Part shown: positions 32,901 to 44,900 of the stretch, piece after piece | Position numbering within the stretch: the first letter of the stretch is position 1 | Layout: the number at the start of each line of letters is the position of its first letter | Assembly: GCA_947579605.1 (NCBI GenBank) | Contig: OX388307.1 | Span: 24,033,237 to 24,097,236, forward strand | Direction: 5' to 3' | Length of the DNA: 64,000 nucleotides | Source: Athripsodes cinereus | Taxonomy: Eukaryota; Arthropoda; Insecta; Trichoptera; Leptoceridae | Notes under the pieces: model-generated | Databases searched by the model: none | The model's input: only the letters and a program-made list of their open reading frames with translations | What the model was told of the DNA's origin: nothing | Translations under genes and position numbers: made by a program

Positions 32901-35900
32901 AATTTGGACCATCAGTAACTATTGCCACAATATCGTATCTAGTGAGATATCGAACTCAGAATAGCGCTCTTTTAAGATACTAACACAAGTTTCGGCTGTC
33001 AGTGATTTATTGATGTGCTTGAGTCCCAAATATTTGACTCATTGTATAATTGTATTAATCCCGAAAATCCCGGGATTTCTTAAATTTAATCCCGAAAATT
33101 TCGGGACTAAAATACGACCGGGATCCCGGGATCCCGAATCCCGGGATCCCGGGATTGAATCCCCTAGTCTCAACCCACAAGTAAGCCACTTTCTCTTGGT
33201 TTAGCGGGTTCTATAATAGCCGCACACAGTCCTGTAGAGATTCCAGCAATTGAAAATTGTGCACAACCTTCTCGTCGATGTTATGAATGTTCTCATAAGC
33301 ACAAACTAAGGAGAAGATCTAGATATATGTGTGTAGAGTGCAACGTTGGTTTGTGTGTAACGTGCTTTGGACCATTTCATGCCAGCAAACAATTTTCAAA
33401 TTAATGTGTTAATCGTAAAAAAATAAATTAAACATACTAATCAATAAAATAAAAAAATATTAACTGTTTTTGTTTATAAAAAAAGTGTTATAAGAATTTT
33501 CTCGGATGTGTGTTTAACACCAGCTAAAAAATACAACGGCGCATAGGTCCACATAACTGCACCTGACCCTGATGGCGGCTAGGATGTCTGCGATGTTTGT
33601 ATGAAGGTAAATTAAAACGTTTAAAATACGATATTCTTATAATTAATCGGCACAGACATATATAAATGTATTTATCATGCTTTCGTTATTGTTTGTAAAC
33701 CGTAATTTGATCAAAATATGTGAAAATAAAGACGTAATGTGCATAACTCTACAGTCGTTAAATCATGCCGCCACCTTGTATTTGTCAAAACTATAGATGA
33801 ATTCGCCATGTATGGGTTAAGTGTGTTACACAAATCAATTGAATTTTTGACAGAATATTTGGAAAGTAATGATAAATGTGTGAAATTAGGAAAAGACCCA
33901 ACGCTTAAGTATCAGAAGACCATCAGTGAACATCTGAATAAAAATAATTTCAATAAAGATGAAAAGAAGAATCTAAGCATACAGAATCCATTAGAACCTA
34001 GACTTTATGGCCTCATAAAATTACACAAAGAAGAACATCCTGCCCGTCCTGTAGTATCATACATCAATGCCCCAGCCTTGCCCTTGCAAAATTTTTAAAC
34101 AATGAAATCGTAAAACTTTCCAAATTCACACCCAAATATTCTGTCAAAAATTCAATTGATTTGTGTAACACACTTAAAGACATGACATTACCACCTAATT
34201 CCATTCTAGTTTCCTTTGATGTAAAAAATTTGTTTACCAACATACCAGTAAATGGTGTTATTAATATACTCAAAAATAAATTAGCTCTATCCAACCTACC
34301 ACATGATATTATTAAAAAAACTGTTGATTTAACACAAATTTGTATGAACCAAAATTATTTCCAGTTTAATAATGAATTTTATAAAATTAATAATTCTTTG
34401 CCCATGGGCAACCAGCTATCTCCACTTTTGAGTGAATTATATATGGATGAGTTTGAAAATAATCTTTTTAATTCTAATAACCATTTACTAAATTATGTTT
34501 TTAAATATGTTAGATATGTTGATGATATTCTATGTGTGTGGACTGGCACTAATAGACAATTAGATATGTTTTTAAATTTGCTAAATAGTTTTGATGACAA
34601 CATTCAGTTTACAATAGAATTGGAAAAAAATAACACATTAAATTTCTTAGACTTAAGTTTATCCATTGTAAATTCTAGATTTAAGTTTAGCATTTATAGA
34701 AAACCATCATATACAGACACACTCATCCATGCCTCTTCTTGTCACCCAATATCACAAAAAATGTCTGCTTTCCATTCAATGATTCATAGGTTATTGAATA
34801 TACCCTTAGATAAGGAAGAATTCAATAAAGAATTAAATATTATCAATCAGCTTGCTATATATAGTTAACGGTTATGATGAAAAAGTAGTTATGAATATTT
34901 TAAACAAGAAAAAAAAGAGATTAATGTTCAATAAATATATATATCCAATTTCCACTAACTCATGCGATAAACCGTGGAGAAAATTAGTGTATATCGGTAG
35001 TATTTCTACAAGTATTGCAAATGTCTTAAAATGTGATTATCGTTGTGCTTTTTACACTACCAACAATATTAATAAATTAATTTTTAACAATAAAGACAAG
35101 AGGAATAAGTTGGATGAGAGTGGAATATATTGCATCTGGTGTAATGACTGTAAAGCCAGATATATAGGACAAACAGGAAGAGCAATCAATGCGAGGTTAA
35201 AGGAACATCATAGAGCGTTCAGGGGGCTTTCTGCACTTTCAGAAATGGCAGACCATTGCTTTCAGAATGACCATTCTTTTAATGTTGAAAATGTAATGGT
35301 CTTACATTCTGAGGGTAAGGGACGTAAACTGAACGTTCTGGAATCATTGGCGATTAATAAATGTCTATCCAACAAAGTGGACATTATTAATGTCCAAACT
35401 CCTTTGACTTCGCCATTGCTTTGTTCAAAAACACCCCCACCTAACATCCCTTAATATCTTATGTATATATAGACGTTGTTTTCTCTTGTAAATTTAGTTT
35501 ATACTCCGCCCTGATGATGCCAATATATTGATGAAAGCGCTAGGCGTAATTGTAGTATACTTTGGTATGTGAAACTATCAGAACATATTATTTAGAAGAG
35601 TTGTATAGCTATGTAAAATGACAAGTAGGTACCTACCTAAATAAAATTACAAATGTTTAGAATATTAACTATTTTATTTTATTGTTTAACTCGATATGGG
35701 CTCAACGCGCAGATAGCAAAACCAATCAGATATCTTGATTGGAGAACCATATTTATGCAAAGTAAGATTGTTTAAAAATCTAATCAGAAGAAGTGAGAAA
35801 GGCTCAAAATGCTAACAAATTGGCTCTAGGCTGGCTGAAGTGATCCATGGACAATTTTCACCAATTCAGCCATTCTAACTGTCAAGATATAGGGTGCACT

Positions 35901-38900
35901 AATCGAGAAACAATTAATGCAAAATCATAGAAGCGACAATTGTGCAAAGATGGTTCTCTAATTGAGATATCTGAAGATTACAACTAGCAATTTTTATTTT
36001 TATAATATTATATTTTTCAATGCGGTTTCAATAAATTAAATTTTCGTGCAAGCTAATGTTACTTAACACCTTTTATGTATATATTTGATGTAAATTTCAG
36101 TGGTAGTAAGTAGATCCACCTTATATATTTTTTTAATTGTATATAGATTGTATCTTATTGCAGTTGCAGAACATCCAACATACGGAGGACATTGATATGT
36201 GAAGAGAAACTATTATACATAATTATACCTATTACAATAGTACAATTAGTGAAGTAAGCTACAACTAACACACTACACAACTAATACTAATTAAATAAAC
36301 AAAGACATTGAGAACTTACCCCAACTTTTCTAAGGAGATCGCCCACAATATTTAAAGCTGATATCCTAGCAGAAGGTGTCATGGTGTTTCCATTTAGTGT
36401 CACTTCACCTATAAGTTGACCTGCAGTTATAGTTAACTATACCTTACACTTGCCCATGAACTAGCATAATACTGATTGCCAAACTTACGTTTTAAAGGAG
36501 TTGATGTAATGTTGGTTTGTGTTTCACTTTCAATAAATCTAGAACCGTCCAAAGTTCCGTTGAGGCCACTATATGATATTTTGCTATTTTCATAATCTGT
36601 CACATTCCCATTGGGCATCTTCTCCTTTACATGCAGTTCTTGTTTCAGATCTGTTGATAAACATAAATATTAAGGGTAGTTAATTGTATGCATGTACAGT
36701 GTGTGTGTCCTATTAATCAATAATATCTCTTGCTACATACCTCTCGCTTCATCTGATAGCCTTTGCAATTTAACACGAAGATTTTCCATTTCATCAACTT
36801 CACTTTCTAACACTGCATTTCTTTCATATGCTTGATTCAACAATCCTTCTATACCAGCTACTGACTCTGATATAACTCTGAAAAATGCAAAATTAGCTCA
36901 CATCTATCTATCCATTTACAAACAATATACTTTCTTGTATACTTCATAAAAAAATTGTTAAAAGATAAAAATATTTCATCTCTAGAGGAAGATTAGAAAA
37001 AACTCTAATTGTGTTTGAATAAACTAGTGCACAAGTAATATGGGTTGGTTGAAAGATATTGCGCTTCTGCGATAAACTCGCCCATAGCACAAATTTATTT
37101 GTCTAGTAAAAATTCTACAATGTTTATTTTCCTATAATTATTATTACAATATGGATTTGAATTAGGTAGGAATACTTGTGCACCCATATCAATTGGAATG
37201 TGAACAATTGCTTCAAGGCAATATGTATGCCTTTTGTGCAAATAAAGTGACATTCATGATATCTATATTTATTTAATTAAATAGAACAATACACAGCCAC
37301 TGCCTTTACAAGTATGTAGATAAACTTTAAAATATTACATAATAAAATAAACATGCACAAAAAAAACATATATAATAACTATTACTTAATTACAATATAA
37401 TTCTCAAATTTGGTCACCAAGTTATAATGTCCACATTAATAATATTGAGCGTGTTCAGCATAGATTCTTACGATACATTAACTTTAAATTACGTATACAA
37501 CTAGAAGAATTAAGTTATGAATATTTACAAAAGGAATTGAAATTGGAAAGTTTGGAAGATAGAAGAATCGTAAATGATCTCATATTTTTATTTAAAATTG
37601 TTAATAATTGTTTTGACAACCCTGAATTAGTGCAGCTCATCAATTATCGTGTACCTAGTAGATATAAGAGGAGCCGTGAATTGTTTTATTGCGACAACTT
37701 CACGACAAACTACGTCACGCATACAGTTATTCCTCGGTTACACAGCTTAGGAAACCGGTACTTATCAGACATAGACTTGTTCAATATAAACCTAAATAGT
37801 TTCAGGAATCTGGTAAAAGATATTTTTCGCCCCCCAAATTGCTGACCCATATTTTGAATTTTAGTGAAATTGAATTTATTTAATTAATGATAATTTTCCT
37901 TTATTTTATATGATAATAGATTGGTATGTTTCACGGTATTGATGCTATAAAGATTTTAATTTTTCACTTCATCTCCTTTATTTGTGATTGTAATTTTGTT
38001 TTATGTCATGATTGGAGTTATCTGATTATACAATTTAAATTTTTAATTTTTTGATTATGTATGTATTCTTTTTTGCTACGATTAACTTACTTACTGATGT
38101 GATTTACAATATTTATAGATGAAGTTTCAATCTTACAACTTGTTCACAATATCAGATTATCAACCTTACATTGAATATTTTAATCTCTAGTTTTATTTTA
38201 GTCTCGTAATTATTTTTTCTCATGAGTTTTTGTGTATATTTGTGTTTTTTACCATTGATCAATCCAAGTTGTACCATACTCGCTGCCTCATAAGCGGGCG
38301 CTTACTGTACATTGTACAGTATGTAGTATAATTATAATTCTTACCCGTCTGATGCTGGCGAGACATCATGTCATACATTTCGTTGTTATTTTGATTATTT
38401 TTTATGAACTAAATGGGTAGAAATGCATATAAATATACAATTAATTGTTTGTGAAATTTGTTATTTAAACTGCATTAATGTTCTCTGTGTTTTGTATGAA
38501 ATTTATGAAAGATTGTATGTAACTGATGATGTGAGATGGATAAGGTGATGAATTATTGTATTGTTTTTGTTGTGTTTTTAGTAATTGTTAATGCTTTTTA
38601 TTGGAAATTGGTGATTTTATTATTGTGTAATGTATTTACTTGATGTAAAAGGCGATAGCCGTTTATGTATTGAATAAATAAATAATAGATAAATACAATA
38701 AATTAATTCAGAAATATATTAACCAACATATACCCAAATCCATTATATTTAAATATATATCCAATTATCATAACAACAAAAGAGGAACAATGCAACTAAC
38801 ACAACAAAAATTCTTCAAAAAAAAAAAAATATATATATATATATATATACACGTTGTGGAAAATGTTATCACGGAGATCTATATGTATACTAAAAATCTT

Positions 38901-41900
38901 TTATCGAATTACTCCGTGTACAATTGTACATGGAAATGGTGTTTTATCTATTTGCTAGATGTGATAGATGTGTGCAATGAGGGATGGGGAGAGGGGTGCA
39001 AGGGGTGATGGTGAATAACACCTAGATGGCACATGTGTCAACCTCACATGTACACCGGTACACCCTGCTATACAACAAGCGAGGTTCTGGCGACTGAGAA
39101 TTGGCGGGATAACTATATCATTCATTACTTATTTATTTATTGTACAAAAGAAACAATGAACAGCATTACAGTTAAAAAAAACCTTTTCGCTGTCATTGTA
39201 CGTAAACAATAAACAATCAAGACAATAATAAAATATAACACAAACATACAGACACATACAAATTCTATGACACAAATATACAAGAAAAAGGAATATTGGA
39301 CCAAGTCCGATCAAACTAAATATTCTGTAAGGAACGAACACCAGTTCATCACAGAACTAAATACTCTGTAAGGAACGAACACCAGTTCATCACAGAACTA
39401 AATACTCTGTAAGGAACGAACACCAGTTCATCACAAAACTAAATACTCTGAGAGGAACGAACACCAGTTCATCACAGAACTAAATACTCTGTAAGGAACG
39501 AACACCAGTTCATCACAAAACTAAATACTCTGAGAGGAACGAACACCAGTTCATCACAAAACTAAATACTCTGAGAGGAACGAACACCAGTTCATCACAA
39601 AACTAAATACTCTGAGAGAAACGAACAACAGTTCTGTAGTTACAAGGATGAATGTAAATAAGTTACGATGGTTTGGGTGTGTGGAAAAATGACCAAGAAG
39701 ATATATTTGACTGAGAGGAATGGTGCTCGGAGACGTGGACGTCCGAGGATCAAATGGCAAGATCATTTAAATCAAACCCTACAGGACGGTCGCGTATTGA
39801 GCAAATTGAACAAGAGAGGATGCATGAGGAATTGTATGACAGTGACGGAAGCGAAAGATGTATGCAAGGATAGAAGGAAGTGGCGCTCGATCCTTTCTGC
39901 CAACCCCGAGAGGGAAGCAGCGTGATGGTATGTATGTATGTATATATAAATGCAGGCTTACCGTTGGGCTCGTTCCAAGTCATCATTTTTCTGTTCCAAT
40001 TCTCTTATATATGCACAATGTTTTTCCTTTTCACTCTTTAAAGATTTGATTTCACTTTCAAATTGAGAATTCTCCTGTTGGGTTCTGTCCATTTTTTTCT
40101 GTAACAGATTTAGTACTTTTGATGTTAACAGTACTTACTTACATGAATAAATTTCCTAATTCTATATAGTATAATATTATATTGTACCTATATCATATTG
40201 TAGGCATGCTAATAATAACCATGCATATATATTATTTTTATATTTCAGTAGTTTTTTTTACATGTATATTTGTTTTGGTATCTTTATGTATATATATATA
40301 TTTAATTATTTATTTAATTTTTGTTTAATTGGTTAGTTGGAAGATATCGTGCTTCTGCGATAAACTCGCTTATTGCCCAAATTTATTTGTATGGTTTAAA
40401 TTCTGCAATGTTTATTTAATAATGTTGATTTTTTTGTGCAATAAAGATTTACATATATATGCTGCATGAGGCGATCTAGACTATAGGACGTGGAAAACCC
40501 TGAATCCTCTAAGATTTGGTGTAAGAAACTGCTGTGAGAATAGCGAATGATGGGGCTTCCTACAAGACGAATCTAGAGCATGTGACTGTGGTGCAGCACA
40601 GACCATGCCACACTTGTTGGAGTGTCCATTGTGCCCTGTCACTATGGAGGATATTTTTGACACATCTCCACGTGCTGTGCTTTTTCGACAGTACTGGAGA
40701 TCAGTTTGATTGTTTTTTTTTTTGGGTTTTGACGAGATTAATAAATTACCAGTATTATTATTACCTTACAAGAAAAAACATACAAAACAAGAGTTTTATT
40801 TATTGAAGGATAAAAAAGGTATAAATAGCGTAGTATATAAATGATTACCTTAATAAAGTCATTTTCTCGTTCTAACCGTTGATTTTGTTGGCGAAGATCT
40901 CTTATAAGTTTTTCTTTCTGTTCCAAGGATGCTTCTAACTCCTTTTCTAATCCACCAGACGCTTCCGTATACTCGTCCAATTCCTTCTGTATTTCTATGC
41001 ATCTGTTTGAAGATAAGTGTAAGTGTATTTCAGGTTAATTAGAACCAATCTAGTATACAACAAAGCAACATAATACGACTAATCAACAAATATTTGCTCT
41101 ACATACACTAACCAGGATAACAGATCTATATAATTTTACTGAAAAATTCATACACTAACCAGGATAACAGATCTATATAATTTTACTGAAAAATTCAACA
41201 ACTGATTTCATTGAAAAAGTAAAACCCCCCTATAAAAATAAAGAATGGACATGGAAATTTAACATTAAATTAACTCCCAATTCTGATGTCCATGACCACA
41301 ACACGAGACAAACTTTACAATTATGCATTGCGCCTCGTAAACCGTAAACGATATACATAGGGACTTGGGCATTTTGTCCCAATTAAGCGAATTCATTTAT
41401 TTGGTTTTGGCAACTAAGGCCATTAACCAGTAATACACCCATAAAATTAAACAATGCATATTATTTTTCAATTATTTTCTTTATGAACTCTTGTAAACTG
41501 TAAATTACATATGGATATAGGTAATAATTATAAATTATCATATAAATTACAAATACGTAATATAAACTTTTATGAAAAAAAAAAATCCTAACTAAAATAA
41601 TAAATGGGTAGGTACATACAATTTAATTCAATACAAAAATGAGGTGTATTGGTGATTGAATAAATATGCATCAATTGAGACAGTTGTCACGTGCCAGGTG
41701 TATTGGGGTCATTCCGTGTCAATTCAACATAATTCAATACAAAAATGAGGTGTATTGGTGATTGAATAAATATGCATCAATTGAGACAGTTGTCACGTGC
41801 CAGGTGTATTGGGGTCATTCCGTGTCAATTCAACATAATTCAATACAAAAATGAGGTGTATTGGTGATTGAATAAATATGCATCAATTGAGACAGTTGTC

Positions 41901-44900
41901 ACGTGCCAGGTGTATTGGTAACTGAATAAGATCAGCTGTGAGACTGAGTGAAACGCATCATATCAAATTCTTTGTACATATTTTTTCTTGAGAATACGTG
42001 TAACATAATATGTGCTGTGACCTTAAATTTACTATCCCAATTAAACGGAATTTTGTCCCAATCAAACATATAAATTTACTATTGGTTTGGTTTCTGTTCT
42101 TTTATATTTGTCCCAAATAAGCGACCGTCCCAATCAAGCGGAATTGACTGTATTCCTATTTTTTCAACCTTAAATCGCTTATTTAAAAATGTGTGTAGTC
42201 ACTACACAACACAAGCAAATAACAAATTCAACTGCTTCAGTACATTGGTAAGCAATGAAACCAAATACTATCTTGGAAAAATAAAGAATGAAACTTTACT
42301 GTGGGGCCAAAAGTAATGCAATGGTTGATAAATTTATTTACGAATTGCATGCCTAAAGGATGTATCACTGAAGTATGGAAAGAAGTATGTAATGATCCTA
42401 AAAAGATCATTTGGGAATTTGTTTAAAGAAGAATACTTTAAAAATGGAAACTAAAGTCGAATCCAATAAAACAATCATTACATTCTTTCATCTGCACAAT
42501 GCGCAGGCGAGAAAAGAAGTCAATATCATCTTTGGAGGAAGCAGAATAAATAATGAAGCACAACCACATTATCTAAGTGTTACACTCGACAGAACACTAA
42601 CACACAAAGCTCAACTTGAAACCCTTGATGAAAAAGCAAAAAGTAGACTTAACATACTATATAAATTTATCACAACTACTTTGATGCCCGAAAATTATAA
42701 ACTGCGAGAATCAGTACAGTTTACTAAAAAGTGCACATACAAAACTCATAGAGATTATCAGTGATACTCTCAAACCAACCCCTCTATCTTGGCTCCCAGT
42801 GCTCGCCAATATACCAAGCGCACATCTAAGGTGAAGGCGTGTGCCTTCCATACATGCAAATATGCAACGCATGCCCTAAAATAACGGAACTTAAAATGAT
42901 ATTCTACACTACTATATTACACCATTTTTAAGATTTTACATTTATTGTAGGGCATGTGTTGCATATTTGCGTGTATGGAAGGCACGCCGCTGCTAAGGTG
43001 TGAAGAAGTACCGCAGAGGACACCAGAAAATTATCAACAATCCAAATATCCCTATACATAAATATATAGGACACCCACCTAATTATTGACTTAAATCGCA
43101 ACATCTATATTGGATAATAGCTGGACACAATACAGATCTGTGGGCAATGACAATGGTGAAAAACCATAACCCGGTTGCAGATCTGAATATACAGCTTTCA
43201 GCTTCTATGTTGCTAGAAAACTGTGGTATAAGACATAGGAGTGGCATAGGATGCACAGTATATGGCGCTGATCAAACAACAGACCACGTGGTGCACACAT
43301 CCCCAATACTCATAAGATGGCGGGCTGTAAGCGCTTAGTTTAGGGTTGGGTGACAAGATTCCATGGTACACGACCTTAAGATAGGAACATGATGGGGTTA
43401 ACCCATAAGAAGAATTTTAAAATAAATAATAAAAAGAGCATAAAAATCATACAATAATTCATAATAAATTTGTAAATTTACATAAATAACTTGCATTTTT
43501 AATATTTAAATTTGCAATAATCCATAACATTATAATATAACTAGCGGTCTAAAATAAATTAATTTTCAGGAGCTCCAACCTGCAATTGGCCAACATACAG
43601 TTGACCATGAGTAAACATTATTTTTGTAGGTCAATCTCTACTAATTCAAAGGTTTAGCCTTGGGACTTGTTAATAGTTAAGGCGAAAGATATTTTTACCA
43701 GAAATTGTAGCCGTTTAAATGGGATAACAGGGATGCTCTCTGTCACCTGTTCTTTTTAACGCCTATATACAGAGTGCGATTGACGACTTGAGAGAGAGAA
43801 TGAGTCACAGAGAGGGTGTAAAGTTGCACGGGCAAAAGGTGGATATGATGAGGTTTGCTGACGATATTGCTATGATTGCTGAAAGTGAAGAAGAACTGCA
43901 GGAGGCCTTAACAACTATGGAAAGCATTCTTCAAAATAACTACAGTATGAAGATAAATAAAGATAAAACAAAGTTGCTGACTGTAGGCCGAACGCAACAA
44001 CAGATGAGAGTAGTGATGTCGGGAATACCACTAAAGAACACCAAGGAGTTTGTATACCTCGGGAGCAAAATAACATGGGACGGTCGGTCTAAGAGTGAGG
44101 TCGACAGCCGTATACATCAGGCTAGACTTGCATTTAATAAAAAGTCGAAAATAATAGAATCAAACAATATAGACCTGAGACTGAGAATACTCCTCATCAA
44201 GACCTATGTATGGAGTATCCTGATGTACGGCTGCGAGACATGGTGCCTATCTGAAAGAGATAAACGAAGACTAGAGGCGTTTGAGATGTGGACCTATAGA
44301 AGACTATTAGGAATTTCCTGGAGAGACCATATCACAAACGAAGAAGTTCTTCAAAGAATCGAAGGAGGAAGGCACTTGCTCAAGATCTTGTCAGAAAGGC
44401 GTGCAAGGTGGATCGGCCATGTAATACGACAAGAAGGCCTCTTGCATGCCGTAACGGAGGGTATGACCGAGGGGACAAACTCTAGGGGACGCCCACGCCG
44501 AGAGTACCTGGAGGACCTGTTGGTGGACATGCGCTGCTCATCATATGCAGAATTCAAAAGAACCGCACAAGACAGGGAGGAGTGGAGGAGAAGAATTAAA
44601 GAGATAATTGCTGCAAACCAATCCCAGGATTGAAACCAGAGAGAGAGAAATGGGATTGGGAAATCAGTTGGGGTCATCGGCTCTTTCTATGGAAAAACAT
44701 AATCTCGATAACAGGTGAGGCCGCTAACAAATGAGTTCCCATTTGGTTTGGTGTTTTCTGTCATTCACTCGATATAGTTATATAGTCGCTCAGTCAGTAT
44801 TTTTCATTGCTCATGTGGTTTTTGAACTGTTTAATAAAATATATGACACAGGGACTATCCCCCAAGATTGGTTAAAATCTCTATTTATTACATTACCTAA

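Larger units (their letters stand above)
30571..33166 (-). mobile_element. hAT transposon inserted in the piggyBac transposase
   Basis: 8-bp duplication GTCTCAAC (30563-30570, 33167-33174). Inverted ends TAGGGGATTCGATCCCG and TAGGGGATTCAATCCCGGG, continuing as repeated GGGATCCCGGGATT palindromes. On the minus strand 33040-32820 there is a hAT transposase relic: [15 protein letters not shown] and [19 protein letters not shown], the conserved CFAHxxxL block. Another hAT element (30908-32210) is nested in it. Confidence 0.88.
29067..33404 (+). pseudogene. piggyBac transposase, one in-frame stop and a hAT insertion
   Basis: ATG at 29067. An acidic N-terminus, then a TAA at 29391 in an otherwise continuous frame. 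The DDE core (29394-30570) has [23 protein letters not shown] and [12 protein letters not shown], the three expected Asp regions. A hAT element breaks the frame at SSHVSQ; after the repeated GTCTCAAC it resumes at 33175 and ends at 33404 with a Cys-rich finger ([21 protein letters not shown]). Total about 577 codons, the family's usual length. Only two lesions are visible. The role in the family is cut-and-paste at TTAA. Confidence 0.88.
28626..33816 (+). mobile_element. piggyBac-type DNA transposon, split by hAT elements
   Basis: Inserted at TTAA (28622-28625 and 33817-33820) in the minus Penelope arm; removing it makes the arm continuous. The ends CTCTTTTGTGGCGAA and, inverted, CCCATACATGGCGAA match imperfectly. 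Subterminal palindromes GGCCACTTAAGTGGCC and GGCCACTTAAATGGCC lie at about 28642 and 28688. Net length without the nested hAT is about 2.6 kb, normal for a one-gene piggyBac element. Confidence 0.88.
27268..35573. mobile_element. Head-to-head Penelope-like dimer with one target duplication
   Basis: A minus-strand copy (27268-28625 plus 33817-33859) and a plus-strand copy (33860-35573) meet head to head at about 33859. A single 12-bp duplication ACTATCAGAACA flanks the whole pair (27256-27267, 35574-35585). The arms are almost identical and share the same one-base frameshift between RT and GIY-YIG domains. Both are 5'-truncated. piggyBac was later inserted at a TTAA in the minus arm. In nudE intron 6. 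Confidence 0.85.
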
